NCBI RefSeq assembly: GCF_026341815.1
Contig: NZ_JAPENX010000001.1
Coordinates: 3,844,001 to 3,908,000, forward strand
DNA length: 64,000 nucleotides
Reading direction: 5' to 3'
Origin: Streptomyces sp. NBC_00572
GTDB taxonomy: Bacteria > Actinomycetota > Actinomycetes > Streptomycetales > Streptomycetaceae
Translations under genes and position numbers: made by a program
In this document: positions 8,216 through 16,685 of the stretch, one piece after another
Layout: every line of letters starts with the position of its first letter
Position numbering within the stretch: position 1 is the stretch's first letter
The notes under the pieces: generated by a model
Databases searched by the model: none
Seen by the model: only the letters and a program-made list of their open reading frames with translations
Told to the model about the DNA's origin: nothing

Positions 8216-9808
8216 CTAGAGCGGGATGTTGCCGTGCTTCTTCGGAGGCAGGGATTCCCGCTTCGTCCGCAGCTGACGCAGCCCCTTCACGATCTGCGGA
8301 CGCGTGTCCGAAGGCATGATCACGCCGTCGACGTAGCCGCGCTCGGCCGCCGTGTACGGGTTGAGCAGGGTGTCCTCGTACTCCTGGATCAGCCGCGCCC
8401 GCTCCGCCTCCACGTCCTCCGCCTCGGCGATGGTCCTGCGGTGCAGGATGTTGACCGCGCCCTGCGCGCCCATCACCGCGATCTGCGCCGTCGGCCAGGC
8501 CAGGTTCAGGTCCGCGCCCAGGTGCTTGGAGCCCATGACGTCGTACGCGCCGCCGAAGGCCTTCCGCGTGATGACCGTGATCAGCGGGACCGTGGCCTCC
8601 GCGTACGCGTAGATCAGCTTCGCGCCGCGCCGGATGATGCCGGCGTACTCCTGGTCCACGCCCGGCAGGAAGCCCGGCACGTCCACGAAGGTCAGGACCG
8701 GGATGTTGAAGGCGTCGCAGGTGCGGACGAACCGCGCGGCCTTCTCCGACGCGTCGATGTCCAGGCAACCCGCGAACTGCATCGGCTGGTTCGCGACGAC
8801 ACCCACCGGGAAGCCCTCGACACGACCGAAACCGGTCAGGATGTTCGGCGCGAACAGTGCCTGCGTCTCCAGGAACTCACCGTCGTCGAGGACGTGCTCG
8901 ATGACCTTGTGCATGTCGTACGGCTGGTTCGCCGAGTCCGGGATCAGCGTGTCCAGCTCGCGGTCCTCGTCCGTCGCCTCGGTCTCCGCGACCTCCGGGA
9001 AGGCCGGCGGCTCCGAGAGGTTGTTCGACGGAAGGTAGGACAGCAGGGACTTCACGTACTCGATGGCGTCCTTCTCGTCACCCGCCATGTGGTGCGCCAC
9101 GCCCGAGGTCGAGTTGTGCGTCCGGGCGCCGCCCAGCTCCTCGAAGCCCACGTCCTCGCCGGTCACCGTCTTGATGACGTCGGGACCCGTGATGAACATG
9201 TGCGAGGTCTGGTCCACCATCACCGTGAAGTCGGTGATCGCGGGGGAGTAGACCGCGCCGCCCGCGCACGGGCCGACGATCAGCGAGATCTGCGGGATCA
9301 CACCGGAGGCGTGGGTGTTGCGGCGGAAGATCTCGCCGTACATGCCGAGCGCGCTGACACCCTCCTGGATACGGGCGCCGCCGGAGTCGTTGATGCCGAC
9401 GACCGGGCAACCGGTCTTCAGCGCGAAGTCCAGCACCTTGATGATCTTCTGGCCGTACGTCTCGCCCAGCGCACCGCCGAAGACCGTGAAGTCCTGCGAG
9501 AACACGGCGACCGGGCGCCCGTCGACCGTGCCGTAGCCGGTGACGACACCGTCTCCGTACGGCCGGTTCTTCTCCAGACCGAAGTTGGTCGACCGGTGCC
9601 GGGCCAGCTCGTCCAGCTCGACGAAGGAGCCCTCGTCGAGAAGCAGGGCGATCCGCTCGCGCGCGGTCAGCTTGCCCTTCGCGTGCTGCTTCTCCACCGC
9701 ACGCTCCGAGCCGGCGTGGGTGGCCTCGTCGATACGGCGCTTGAGGTCCGCGATCTTGCCTGCGGTCGTGTGAATGTCAATCTCGTACTGCTCTGCCGGC
9801 TCGGACAT
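8216..9808 (-). CDS. pccB: Propionyl/acyl-CoA carboxylase beta subunit (carboxyltransferase)
   Basis: 530-residue carboxyltransferase that moves CO2 from carboxybiotin on AccA to propionyl-CoA or acetyl-CoA. The crotonase-like N half has [20 protein letters not shown] and [19 protein letters not shown]. The C half carries [20 protein letters not shown] and the [18 protein letters not shown] segment ([19 protein letters not shown]), the acyl-CoA site. The residue after DVPGF and the Asp/Ile position that sets acetyl versus propionyl preference would need an alignment. The start is ATG at 9808. It is operonic with accE and divergent from birA, which makes the biotin ligase for its partner subunit. 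Confidence 0.95.
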   Translation of the reverse strand: MSEPAEQYEIDIHTTAGKIADLKRRIDEATHAGSERAVEKQHAKGKLTARERIALLLDEGSFVELDELARHRSTNFGLEKNRPYGDGVVTGYGTVDGRPVAVFSQDFTVFGGALGETYGQKIIKVLDFALKTGCPVVGINDSGGARIQEGVSALGMYGEIFRRNTHASGVIPQISLIVGPCAGGAVYSPAITDFTVMVDQTSHMFITGPDVIKTVTGEDVGFEELGGARTHNSTSGVAHHMAGDEKDAIEYVKSLLSYLPSNNLSEPPAFPEVAETEATDEDRELDTLIPDSANQPYDMHKVIEHVLDDGEFLETQALFAPNILTGFGRVEGFPVGVVANQPMQFAGCLDIDASEKAARFVRTCDAFNIPVLTFVDVPGFLPGVDQEYAGIIRRGAKLIYAYAEATVPLITVITRKAFGGAYDVMGSKHLGADLNLAWPTAQIAVMGAQGAVNILHRRTIAEAEDVEAERARLIQEYEDTLLNPYTAAERGYVDGVIMPSDTRPQIVKGLRQLRTKRESLPPKKHGNIPL

Positions 9809-9858
9809 CGGGATGCGGCTCCCTGCCTGGTCACGGGGGGTTCGTTGACTACGAATGG

Positions 9859-9885
9859 GCTACTGCTCAGCTACTGAGCCGTAGC
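9859..9885. promoter_or_regulatory. 27-bp near-perfect palindrome in the pccB/birA intergenic region
   Basis: GCTAC-T-GCTCAG-CTA-CTGAGC-C-GTAGC: inner arms 9865-9870/9874-9879 and outer arms 9859-9863/9881-9885 are all perfect, with one mismatched pair. It lies 50 nt upstream of pccB and 57 nt upstream of birA. The BirA here has no DNA-binding domain, so another regulator must use this site if it is an operator. Confidence 0.55.
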
Positions 9886-9942
9886 GTATCGACGCGGATA
9901 CGGTTCGGCACTGCGGTCTTTGCCACACCTAGTCTGGCTTGC

Positions 9943-10797
9943 ATGACGTCCTCCCAAGGCTCCGGCGGACCCTGGTCCGACCTCGACCGGCCCCCGCTGA
10001 ACGCCCCCGCACTGCGCCGCGCCCTCGTCCTTCCCGAGGGCCTGTGGACCTCGCTCGACGTGGTCACCGGCACCGGATCCACCAACAGCGACCTCACCGC
10101 CCGCGCCGACGAGCTGCCCGAGGGCGCCGTACTCGTCGCCGAGGAGCAGACCTCCGGCCGCGGCCGCCTCGACCGCAGCTGGACGGCCCCCGCCCGCTCC
10201 GGACTGTTCCTCTCCGTCCTCCTCAAGCCGGAGGTGCCGGTCCAGCGCTGGGGCTGGCTCCCGCTGCTCACCGGCGTGGCCGCGTCGACGGGCCTCGCGA
10301 AGGCCGCCGGGGTCGACATCTCCCTCAAGTGGCCCAACGACCTCCTGGTTTCCGTCGCGGGCGAGGAACGCAAGACCGGCGGCATCCTCGCGGAGCGGGC
10401 CGGAGCGGACGGCGTCGTCGTCGGCCTCGGCATCAACGTCACGCTCCGCGAGGAAGAACTCCCCGTCCCGGCAGCCGGCTCCCTCCTCCTCGCCGGCGCG
10501 GTCTCCACCGACCGCGACACCCTCCTGCGGGCCGTCCTGCGCTCCTTCGAGGAGTGGTACGGGACCTGGGTGCGGGCGGACGGCGACCCCGCCGCCTCCG
10601 GGCTCCAGGAGGCGTACACGGCCGGCTGCGCGACCCTCGGCCGCCGCGTCAGGGCCGACCTCCCCGGCGAACGCATGCTGGAAGGCGAAGCGGTCGCCCT
10701 GGACGCCGACGGCCGCCTGGTCGTCGCCACGGAGGGCGGCGGCACGGAAGCGGTGGGCGCGGGCGACATCGTCCACCTGCGATCGGCCACCGGCTGA
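9943..10797 (+). CDS. birA: Biotin-[acetyl-CoA-carboxylase] ligase
   Basis: 284-residue biotin protein ligase that activates biotin with ATP and attaches it to the EAMKM lysine of AccA. The catalytic domain shows GTGSTNSDL, EEQTSGRGRLDRSW (the GRGR adenylate-binding loop) and the SLKWPNDLLV motif, followed by a C-terminal SH3-like domain. There is no N-terminal helix-turn-helix, so it is a class I ligase and not a repressor. No ribosome site is visible ahead of ATG 9943; TAGTCT at 9930-9935 could be a -10 for a leaderless transcript. It is divergent from pccB. Confidence 0.93.
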   Translation: MTSSQGSGGPWSDLDRPPLNAPALRRALVLPEGLWTSLDVVTGTGSTNSDLTARADELPEGAVLVAEEQTSGRGRLDRSWTAPARSGLFLSVLLKPEVPVQRWGWLPLLTGVAASTGLAKAAGVDISLKWPNDLLVSVAGEERKTGGILAERAGADGVVVGLGINVTLREEELPVPAAGSLLLAGAVSTDRDTLLRAVLRSFEEWYGTWVRADGDPAASGLQEAYTAGCATLGRRVRADLPGERMLEGEAVALDADGRLVVATEGGGTEAVGAGDIVHLRSATG

Positions 10798-10826
10798 CGG
10801 CCCCCGCCGCCCAGGTGCGGGCAATC

Positions 10827-10843
10827 GTTCCGCAGGGCGGAAC
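10827..10843. repeat. Short palindrome upstream of cya
   Basis: GTTCCGC (10827-10833) is mirrored by GCGGAAC (10837-10843) around a 3-nt spacer. It lies about 225 nt upstream of the adenylate cyclase start and close after birA; it could be a weak terminator or an operator. Further on, about 10,915-10,946, CCGCACGACAGG occurs twice in direct orientation. Confidence 0.35.
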
Positions 10844-11066
10844 GGGTGGGCACACCCCACCAGCGCGCGGCGCCCTCCAGTCCGTCCACCCCGAGGGCCC
10901 GCGCGCCCAAGGGCCCCGCACGACAGGAGGGCCCGCACGACAGGCTCCAGAACACAGGCGGCAGCCGTTAAGGCGTGAGCCAGCCCACAGCTGTCGTATC
11001 GTGGAGCGCGATCCCAGGCGACAGATCGGCAGGGCAAGTGGGCAGGGAACGGGCAGGAGGCGGCCG

Positions 11067-12206
11067 GTGACCGTCGACGACGAGAACGAGGGCGGCGCGC
11101 CCGAGCCTCCCACGTACCCCACCCCCCACCACGAGGTCGACCACACGGCCGAGCCGAGCGACGACCCCCTCGCCATCCGCCTCGAACAGCTCATCCTCGG
11201 CGCGGACCGCCGCTACACCCCGTTCCAGGCCGCCCGCACCGCCGGCGTCTCCATGGAACTCGCCTCCCGCTTCTGGCGCGCCATGGGCTTCGCCGACATC
11301 GGCCAGGCCAAGGCGCTCACCGAGGCCGACGTCCTCGCCCTGCGCCGGCTCGCCGGTCTCGTCGAGGCCGGGCTGCTCAGCGAGCCGATGGCCGTCCAGG
11401 TCGCCCGCTCCACGGGGCAGACCACCGCCCGGCTCGCCGAGTGGCAGATCGACTCCTTCCTGGAGGGCCTCACCGAGCCGCCCGAGCCCGGCATGACCCG
11501 CACCGAGGTCACGTACCCGCTGGTCGAGCTGCTCCTGCCCGAGCTGGAGGAGTTCCTCATCTACGTCTGGCGGCGCCAGCTCGCCGCCGCCACCGGCCGC
11601 GTCGTGCAGGCCGCCGACGACGAGGAGATGGTCGACCGTCGGCTCGCCGTCGGCTTCGCGGACCTCGTCGGCTTCACCCGGCTCACCCGGCGCCTGGAGG
11701 AGGAGGAGCTCGGCGAGCTCGTCGAGGCCTTCGAGACCACCTGCGCCGATCTGGTCGCCGCGCACGGCGGCCGGCTCATCAAGACCCTCGGCGACGAGGT
11801 CCTGTACGCCGCCGACGACGCCGGCACGGCCGCCGAGATCGCGCTGCGGCTCATCGAGACCCTCAGCCACGACGAGACGATGCCCGCACTGCGCGTCGGC
11901 ATCGCCTTCGGCACCGTGACGACCCGGATGGGCGACGTCTTCGGCACCACCGTGAACCTGGCCAGCCGCCTCACCTCGATAGCGCCGAAGGACGCCGTCC
12001 TCGTCGACGGCGCGCTCGCGGAGGAGCTGTCCAGGACCGCGTTGGCACCCGTCTCGGAGACGGAGGCGGCCGAGGAGGCCGTCCGCGCGGAGAAGGAGGG
12101 CCGCCAGGCGGCCACGTACCGCTTCGCGCTCCAGCCGATGTGGCAGCGTCCGGTCCGCGGCCTCGGCGTCGTCGAACCCTGGCTCCTGACCCGCCGTCCC
12201 ACCTAG
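11067..12206 (+). CDS. cya: Class III adenylate cyclase
   Basis: 379-residue enzyme making cAMP from ATP. Residues about 35-185 form a helical N-terminal regulatory region (TPFQAARTAGVSMELASRFW, VRAMGFADIGQAKAL-type) of the kind seen in the pH-sensing mycobacterial Rv1264 cyclase. The catalytic domain follows with the metal Asp199 in VGFADLVGFT, substrate-specifying Lys239 and Asp243 (RLIKTLGDEV), and the transition-state Asn297/Arg301 (NLASRL). GTG 11067 has an AGGAGG site 7-12 nt upstream, which fixes the start; the much longer open frame from 9939 is a shadow of birA. S. coelicolor Cya has nearly the same length and controls germination and development. Confidence 0.93.
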   Translation: MTVDDENEGGAPEPPTYPTPHHEVDHTAEPSDDPLAIRLEQLILGADRRYTPFQAARTAGVSMELASRFWRAMGFADIGQAKALTEADVLALRRLAGLVEAGLLSEPMAVQVARSTGQTTARLAEWQIDSFLEGLTEPPEPGMTRTEVTYPLVELLLPELEEFLIYVWRRQLAAATGRVVQAADDEEMVDRRLAVGFADLVGFTRLTRRLEEEELGELVEAFETTCADLVAAHGGRLIKTLGDEVLYAADDAGTAAEIALRLIETLSHDETMPALRVGIAFGTVTTRMGDVFGTTVNLASRLTSIAPKDAVLVDGALAEELSRTALAPVSETEAAEEAVRAEKEGRQAATYRFALQPMWQRPVRGLGVVEPWLLTRRPT

Positions 12207-12220
12207 GATCTCCCGTGAAC

Positions 12221-12244
12221 GTCTGTTAACAGCCGTTAACAGAC
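12221..12244. promoter_or_regulatory. Perfect 24-bp inverted repeat upstream of the enoyl-CoA hydratase gene
   Basis: GTCTGTTAAC (12221-12230) and GTTAACAGAC (12235-12244) are exact complements around a 4-bp spacer. It lies 22 bp ahead of the ATG at 12267 and 14 bp after the cya stop. A TetR-, GntR- or MarR-type operator is the most likely reading. Confidence 0.55.
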
Positions 12245-12266
12245 CTTGATCGGGAGGGTGTGCGGC

Positions 12267-13055
12267 ATGTCCGAGCAGCGTTTTGGTGAGTTCGTCATGG
12301 TCCGGCGGGACGGGCACGTCGCCGAGCTGGTCCTCGACCGGCCCAAGGCGATGAACGCCGTGTCCTCCGAGATGGCCCGCTCCCTCGGCGCCGCCTGCGA
12401 CGCGCTCGCGGCCGACGCCTCCGTCCGTGTCACCGTGCTCACCTCCTCGAACGACCGGGCCTTCTGCGTCGGCGCCGACCTCAAGGAGCGCAACTCCTTC
12501 ACCGACGCCGAGCTGGTCCGCCAGCGGCCGACCGCCCGCGCCGCCTACACCGGCGTCCTGGAACTGCCGATGCCGACGGTCGCCGCCGTGCACGGCTTCG
12601 CCCTCGGCGGCGGCTTCGAGCTGGCGCTCGCCTGCGACGTGATCGTGGCCGACGCGACCGCCGTGGTCGGCCTCCCCGAGGTCTCCGTGGGCGTCATCCC
12701 CGGCGGCGGCGGTACGCAGCTGCTGCCGCGCCGGGTGGGCGCGGCGCGCGCCGCCGAGCTGGTCTTCACGGCCCGCCGGGTGGAGGCGGAGGAGGCCCGC
12801 GAGCTGGGCCTCGTCGACCTTCTGGCGGAGGACGCGCGGGCGGGGGCCCTGGAGCTCGCCGGGCGGATCGCGGTCAACTCGCCGGTCGGGCTGCGCGCCG
12901 CGAAGAAGGCCATGCGCCTCGGCCAGGGCCTGGACCTGCGGGCGGGCCTGGAGGTCGAGGACGCGGCCTGGCGATCGGTGGCCTTCTCGGGGGACCGCGC
13001 GGAGGGTGTGGCGGCCTTCAACGAGAAGCGGAAGCCGAACTGGCCGGGCGAGTAA
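12267..13055 (+). CDS. Enoyl-CoA hydratase/isomerase
   Basis: 262-residue crotonase-fold enzyme, probably acting in fatty acid or branched-chain beta-oxidation by hydrating trans-2-enoyl-CoA. Motifs: LDRPKAMNAVSSEM, the oxyanion-hole segment AFCVGADLKER, HGFALGGGFELALACD, and the catalytic-loop Glu in LPEVSVGVIPGGGGTQLLPR with both conserved Glu positions. A TTG frame start at 12246 exists, but GGGAGGG lies 8 nt before ATG 12267, giving MSEQRFGEFV. It follows cya by 60 nt and could be partly co-transcribed, but the palindrome between them suggests its own regulated promoter. Confidence 0.88.
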   Translation: MSEQRFGEFVMVRRDGHVAELVLDRPKAMNAVSSEMARSLGAACDALAADASVRVTVLTSSNDRAFCVGADLKERNSFTDAELVRQRPTARAAYTGVLELPMPTVAAVHGFALGGGFELALACDVIVADATAVVGLPEVSVGVIPGGGGTQLLPRRVGAARAAELVFTARRVEAEEARELGLVDLLAEDARAGALELAGRIAVNSPVGLRAAKKAMRLGQGLDLRAGLEVEDAAWRSVAFSGDRAEGVAAFNEKRKPNWPGE

Positions 13056-13077
13056 CTTCTACCGTTTTGCACTAGAT

Positions 13078-13092
13078 GTCACTTACGGTGAC
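13078..13092. promoter_or_regulatory. Candidate BldD-type box upstream of the GGDEF gene
   Basis: GTCAC-TTACG-GTGAC is a 15-bp palindrome 44 bp upstream of the diguanylate cyclase ATG. The outer bases fit the palindromic BldD consensus (T-N-AC, five bases, GT-N-A), although the central bases differ. The flanks extend the symmetry to AGATGTCAC/GTGACGTCT with one mismatch. Confidence 0.4.
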
Positions 13093-13135
13093 GTCTCGGA
13101 AGGGAAAACGGATCAAACCTCCCTAAGCTGGAGGA

Positions 13136-14305
13136 ATGGGTGAGGACGTGCGGCTGCGGGCCGTAGTGGCGCTGGCGCAGGGGATGGCGGCGGCGCACAC
13201 GCCACGCGAGTTCTGGCGGGCGGCGGCGCTCGGGGCCCGCGACGGGCTCGACGGGACCTTCGCCGCCCTGTCGGTCTGGCAGCGGGACCACGGCCGCCTC
13301 AAGGTCCTGGTGAACGCCGGGGAGCGGGCCGTCGGCGAGGAGGAGTTCCCGGACTCGGAGACGTATCCGGTCCACCAGTTCCCCGAGATCACGGAGTTCC
13401 TGCACGAGCAGTGGGCGGGCGGCGGCAAGCCGGACGCCTGGGTGGAGACCGCCGCCGACCCGGTGTCGACGGGCCGGGTGGCCGGTCTGCGTCGGCGCGG
13501 GCGCGGCTGCTGCGTGGTGGCCCCGATCGTGCTGCACGGGCGCGCGTGGGGCGAGCTGTACGTGGCCCGCCCACTGGAGGAGAAACCTTTCACCCGCGCG
13601 GACGCCGACTTCGCCACGGTCCTGGCGGCGGTCGTCGCGGCGGGCATCGCCCAGGCCGAACGCCTGGAGGAGGTCCGCAAACTCGCCTTCACCGACCCCC
13701 TGACGGGACTGGCCAACCGGCGGGCCGTCGACACCCGCCTGGACGAGGCCATCGAGCGCTACCGGGCGGACGGCTCCGTCGTCAGCCTGATGGTCTGCGA
13801 CCTCAACGGCCTCAAGCGGGTCAACGACACTCACGGCCACGCCGTCGGCGACCGCCTCCTCGAACGCTTCGGCTCGGTCCTCTCCCGCTGCGGCGCCATG
13901 CTCCCCGGCGCCCTCGCGGCCCGCCTCGGCGGCGACGAGTTCTGCCTCCTGACGGTCGGCCCGACGGCCGACGAGGTGGTGGCGGTCGCCGAGGAGCTGT
14001 GCGTACGGGCGGCGGAGCTGGAACTCGGTGAGGGCGTGGCCTGCGGGGTGGCGTCCACCGGCGACCCCATCGGCCCGCTCAGGTCGGCCCGCCGCCTTTT
14101 CCGCCTCGCGGACGCCGCCCAGTACCAGGCCAAGGCGGCCCGCTCGTCGAAGCCGGTGGTGGCGGGCCGCGACGGCACGGTCATCCGCCTCGCCGACGCC
14201 CCGCCGGGAGCCCGCGACCGTCGCCGCTTCAGGGACGCACCACCGGTGGACGCCCCTCCCGTGGACGCCCCTCCCGTGGACCCGCCTCCGTTGGACCCGG
14301 TCTAG
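13136..14305 (+). CDS. cdgE: GAF-GGDEF diguanylate cyclase
   Basis: 389-residue enzyme predicted to make cyclic di-GMP. Residues about 10-175 form a GAF-like sensor (WGELYVARPL near its end). A short linker helix (AERLEEVRKLAFTDPLTGL) leads to the GGDEF domain, with DLNGLKRVND, and RLGGDEF with an intact signature at 265-269. The RxxD inhibitory site expected five residues before GGDEF is absent (LPGA there), so product feedback at that site is unlikely. The C-terminus is a tandem PPVDA-type repeat (residues about 369-389). Sequence and position suggest the Streptomyces protein called CdgE (SCO4931), from memory. The stop overlaps the convergent MarR stop in CTAG. A BldD-like box lies upstream. 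Confidence 0.88.
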   Translation: MGEDVRLRAVVALAQGMAAAHTPREFWRAAALGARDGLDGTFAALSVWQRDHGRLKVLVNAGERAVGEEEFPDSETYPVHQFPEITEFLHEQWAGGGKPDAWVETAADPVSTGRVAGLRRRGRGCCVVAPIVLHGRAWGELYVARPLEEKPFTRADADFATVLAAVVAAGIAQAERLEEVRKLAFTDPLTGLANRRAVDTRLDEAIERYRADGSVVSLMVCDLNGLKRVNDTHGHAVGDRLLERFGSVLSRCGAMLPGALAARLGGDEFCLLTVGPTADEVVAVAEELCVRAAELELGEGVACGVASTGDPIGPLRSARRLFRLADAAQYQAKAARSSKPVVAGRDGTVIRLADAPPGARDRRRFRDAPPVDAPPVDAPPVDPPPLDPV

Positions 14306-14826
14306 GGCCGGTTTCGCTCGTGCAGGGCTCGCAGGGCCCTGACGAACCCTTCGCGGTCGGTGGCCGGCAGTGCGTCGAGCAGACGTTCCTCGCCCTCCTG
14401 GATCGCCGCCTGCACGGTGTCGCGCAGCCTGCGGCCCTCGGCGGTGAGGGAGAGCAGCCGGGCCCGCCGGTCCGCCGGGTCGGCCTGCCGGCGCAGCAGC
14501 GCCCGCGCCTCCAGGTCGTCGAGGACGGGGATGATCCGCGTCTTGTCCGCCCCGACGGCCTCGGCCAGCGCCGCCTGGGTGCGAATGGGCTTCTCGTCGA
14601 GGTGGAGGAGGACCGTGTACGCCCACATGGTCAGACCGTGGGCGTCGAGGATCGGCTGCTCGGCGGCCATCAGAGCGCGGCCGAGCGGGACGACCATGGC
14701 GGCGAGGTCGGGCCGGGAGGGGCGGCCCGGAGTCGCGGCGGTTGCGATGGCCGTGGCCTCCGTGGCCTCCGTGGCCTCCGTGGGCTCTGTGGTCCCTGCG
14801 GTCGTCGCTGCGGTGTTCTCGGCCAT
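14302..14826 (-). CDS. MarR-family transcriptional regulator
   Basis: 174 residues. The first 35 are low complexity, with a TEATEATEAT run encoded by a GGCCTCCGT-type DNA repeat (14753-14784). The winged-helix domain follows (MWAYTVLLHLDEKPI, ALAEAVGADKTRIIPVLDDL, RQADPADRRARLLSLTAEG), the standard MarR recognition helix and wing. The ATG at 14826 is chosen from protein composition; the frame is open further upstream. It is divergent from the DinB-like gene at 14894. A CAATTG-centred AT-rich element (14858-14871, TTGACAATTGATAA) between them is a reasonable MarR operator for both genes. Confidence 0.86.
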   Translation of the reverse strand: MAENTAATTAGTTEPTEATEATEATAIATAATPGRPSRPDLAAMVVPLGRALMAAEQPILDAHGLTMWAYTVLLHLDEKPIRTQAALAEAVGADKTRIIPVLDDLEARALLRRQADPADRRARLLSLTAEGRRLRDTVQAAIQEGEERLLDALPATDREGFVRALRALHERNRP

Positions 14827-14857
14827 GGCCACGAAAATACCCGTTGGTGAAATGTCC

Positions 14858-14871
14858 GTTGACAATTGATA
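14858..14871. promoter_or_regulatory. Candidate MarR operator / promoter element
   Basis: TTGACAATTGATAA is centred on CAATTG (14863-14868) and is strongly AT-rich against the background. It lies 32 nt upstream of the MarR start and 23 nt upstream of the DinB-like gene. TTGACA within it also matches a -35 box, so binding would block transcription. Confidence 0.4.
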
Positions 14872-14893
14872 AGCGTACATAGATCGTAAGCGC

Positions 14894-15529
14894 ATGCCTA
14901 CGAATGTGAAGAGGCGCACGAACCCTGACGACTTCGACCGATTGCGCCGCCTCCACGCGCGCGTGATCCGGGACAGCGTGACCTTGGTGCACCGGATCGA
15001 CCCGGCGGATCTGACCCGGCAGACCCCGTGCGAGGGGTGGACCCTGCTCGATCTGCTTGCCCACATGACGGCCCAGCACCACGGGTTCGCGGCCGCCGCG
15101 CGCGGCGACGGAGGGGATCCGGGGCGCTGGGAGGTCCGCCCGGCGGGCAGGGACGCGCCCGAGCGGTACGGCGAGGCGGCCGAGCTGGTCGTCGCCGCCT
15201 TCGCGGCGGTCGGCAGCCCGGACAGGGCCTTCGACCTGCCCGAATTCAGCCGGCACCGGACGTTCCGCGCCGAGCGCGCCGTCGGCTTCCACCTCGTCGA
15301 CTACGTCGTGCACGGCTGGGACGTCGCCCGCAGCCTCGACCTCGCCTGGGCGCCCGGGTCCGACGTCCTCGCCGTGACCCTGCCGATCGCCGAGGCCGTT
15401 CCGGGCGGCGAGGCCAGAAAGGCCCCCGGCAGCCCCTTCGGGCCGGAACTGCAGCCGGCCGCCGGGGCGGACCCGTTGGACCGGATCCTCGCCACCCTCG
15501 GCCGCCCGGCGGGCTGGCGCCCGTGCTGA
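14894..15529 (+). CDS. Mycothiol-dependent maleylpyruvate isomerase / DinB-fold metal-binding protein
   Basis: 211 residues of the TIGR03086-like, MDMPI N-terminal family. The conserved pieces are DLTRQTPCEGWTLLDLLAHM with the metal-binding His of LLAHMTAQH, and VGFHLVDYVVHGWDVARSLD with the second and third metal His. These proteins bind a divalent metal in a four-helix bundle, and several use mycothiol as cofactor. The exact substrate is not predictable. It starts at ATG 14894 and overlaps the next gene by 7 nt. The divergent MarR regulator is the likely control. Confidence 0.82.
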   Translation: MPTNVKRRTNPDDFDRLRRLHARVIRDSVTLVHRIDPADLTRQTPCEGWTLLDLLAHMTAQHHGFAAAARGDGGDPGRWEVRPAGRDAPERYGEAAELVVAAFAAVGSPDRAFDLPEFSRHRTFRAERAVGFHLVDYVVHGWDVARSLDLAWAPGSDVLAVTLPIAEAVPGGEARKAPGSPFGPELQPAAGADPLDRILATLGRPAGWRPC

Positions 15530-15939
15530 GGTCGTCCTGGGTATCCGGCTCCTACGAGGTGGGACACGGCCGACCGGTCCTGGTCAGCGTCACCGACTTC
15601 CGGCTCGACCGGCTCAGGGACCTGCCGGGCGTCCACCGCGCGGCCCGCCGGCTCGCGGCGGACTGGCCGACCCTGGAAGGGGCTTACGGGATGTGGCTGT
15701 GGGCGCAGCCGTCGACGCGCCGCTGCGGCGCGGTCGCCGTCTGGCGCGACGAAGCGGCCCTCCGGGCCTTCGTCGCCTGGCCGCCGCACATCGCGATCAT
15801 GCGCGCGTACCGGGGGAGGGGCGCCTTGACCTCTACGACCTGGGAGGCGCCGAGGTTCGACCCGGGGGCGACGTGGGGTCGGGCGCGGGAGGTGATCGGG
15901 GCGGGGGCTGGGGTGGTGTCTGGGGGCGGGGGCGTCTGA
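15523..15939 (+). CDS. Hypothetical protein, possible dimeric alpha-beta barrel (DUF3291-like)
   Basis: 138 residues from the GTG at 15523, which overlaps the preceding stop (GTGCTGA), implying translational coupling. The centre reads YGMWLWAQPSTRRCGAVAVW, RDEAALRAFVAWPPHIAIMR, as in small monooxygenase-like ferredoxin-fold proteins in which a strand-helix pair carries WRDEAALRAFV. The C-terminus is a Gly-rich tail. Function unknown; co-expression with the DinB-like protein is the main clue. Confidence 0.6.
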   Translation: MLRSSWVSGSYEVGHGRPVLVSVTDFRLDRLRDLPGVHRAARRLAADWPTLEGAYGMWLWAQPSTRRCGAVAVWRDEAALRAFVAWPPHIAIMRAYRGRGALTSTTWEAPRFDPGATWGRAREVIGAGAGVVSGGGGV

Positions 15940-15955
15940 TGGGGCTCGGGTGCGG

Positions 15956-16076
15956 CCGCCCTCTTTCCGAGTGTGGCGGACTCCACCACCGCGTCAAGGG
16001 CAAGTCGGCTCCGCCGATGGGCTGCGCCCACCCTTGACCCGGCGGCGGAGGCCGCCTTTTCACACTCGGAGGGCGG
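15956..16076. repeat. Hairpin element A (left copy, 121 bp)
   Basis: A self-complementary element. Terminal arms CCGCCCTC (15956-15963)/GAGGGCGG (16069-16076). Lower stem CCGAGTGTG (15967-15975)/CACACTCGG (16061-16069). Middle stem GGCGG/CCGCC. Core hairpin GTCAAGGG (15993-16000)/CCCTTGAC (16031-16038). Ends and core match element B, but the connecting stems differ in sequence while staying paired. Confidence 0.7.
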
Positions 16077-16685
16077 CCGAGGGCCGGGGCCTACGCGATC
16101 GCCTGGTGTGTTGTCGCCCGCCGTGGGCGGGCGTCGGGCTGGTGGGCGGAGTGCACGGCCGGGCATCGGTTGCGGAGGTGACGGCTGTGCCGGTGAGTGG
16201 GTGGGGGCGTGGTTCGCGGCAGGGGCCGGGGTCGCAGTTCGGTGGGTTGGGGGTGCGCGGTCGTGCGATGGGGCGGCCCGGCTCCGGCTTGGCGGGTTGC
16301 GGTCGTCGGTTGGTGGGGCTTCAGGCCCCGCTGGTCTGTGTTCGTGGGTGGCGGGAGCCGCTCGCGAGAGTTTCTTGCAGTTTCATCGCCCGAAAAGGGT
16401 GATTGATCCCCTTTGGGGCTTAATCCCGGGCCTGTTACTCGGAGAAATGCAGGGTTTCCACTCCTCCCACCCTCCGAGAGTGACCAGCGGGGCCTGAAGC
16501 CCCACCGAGGTCTGCCGTCCGTCGCTAAGCCGAGCCCGGCCGCCCCATCACACGGCAGCGCACCCCCGACCGGCGGCACTTCACCCACCCGCCCCGACCG
16601 CGAACCAAGCCCCCACCCACCAGCCGGCAGACGCACGCCGTCCCTAGCCGCTGCCCGGGGCCCGGCGGTGACCCCGCCCCCCGGA

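Noticed and set aside
9939..11066. Upstream extension of the adenylate cyclase frame
   Set aside because: It overlaps birA in another phase and reads as Arg/Pro-rich noise. A perfect AGGAGG site sets the start at 11067.
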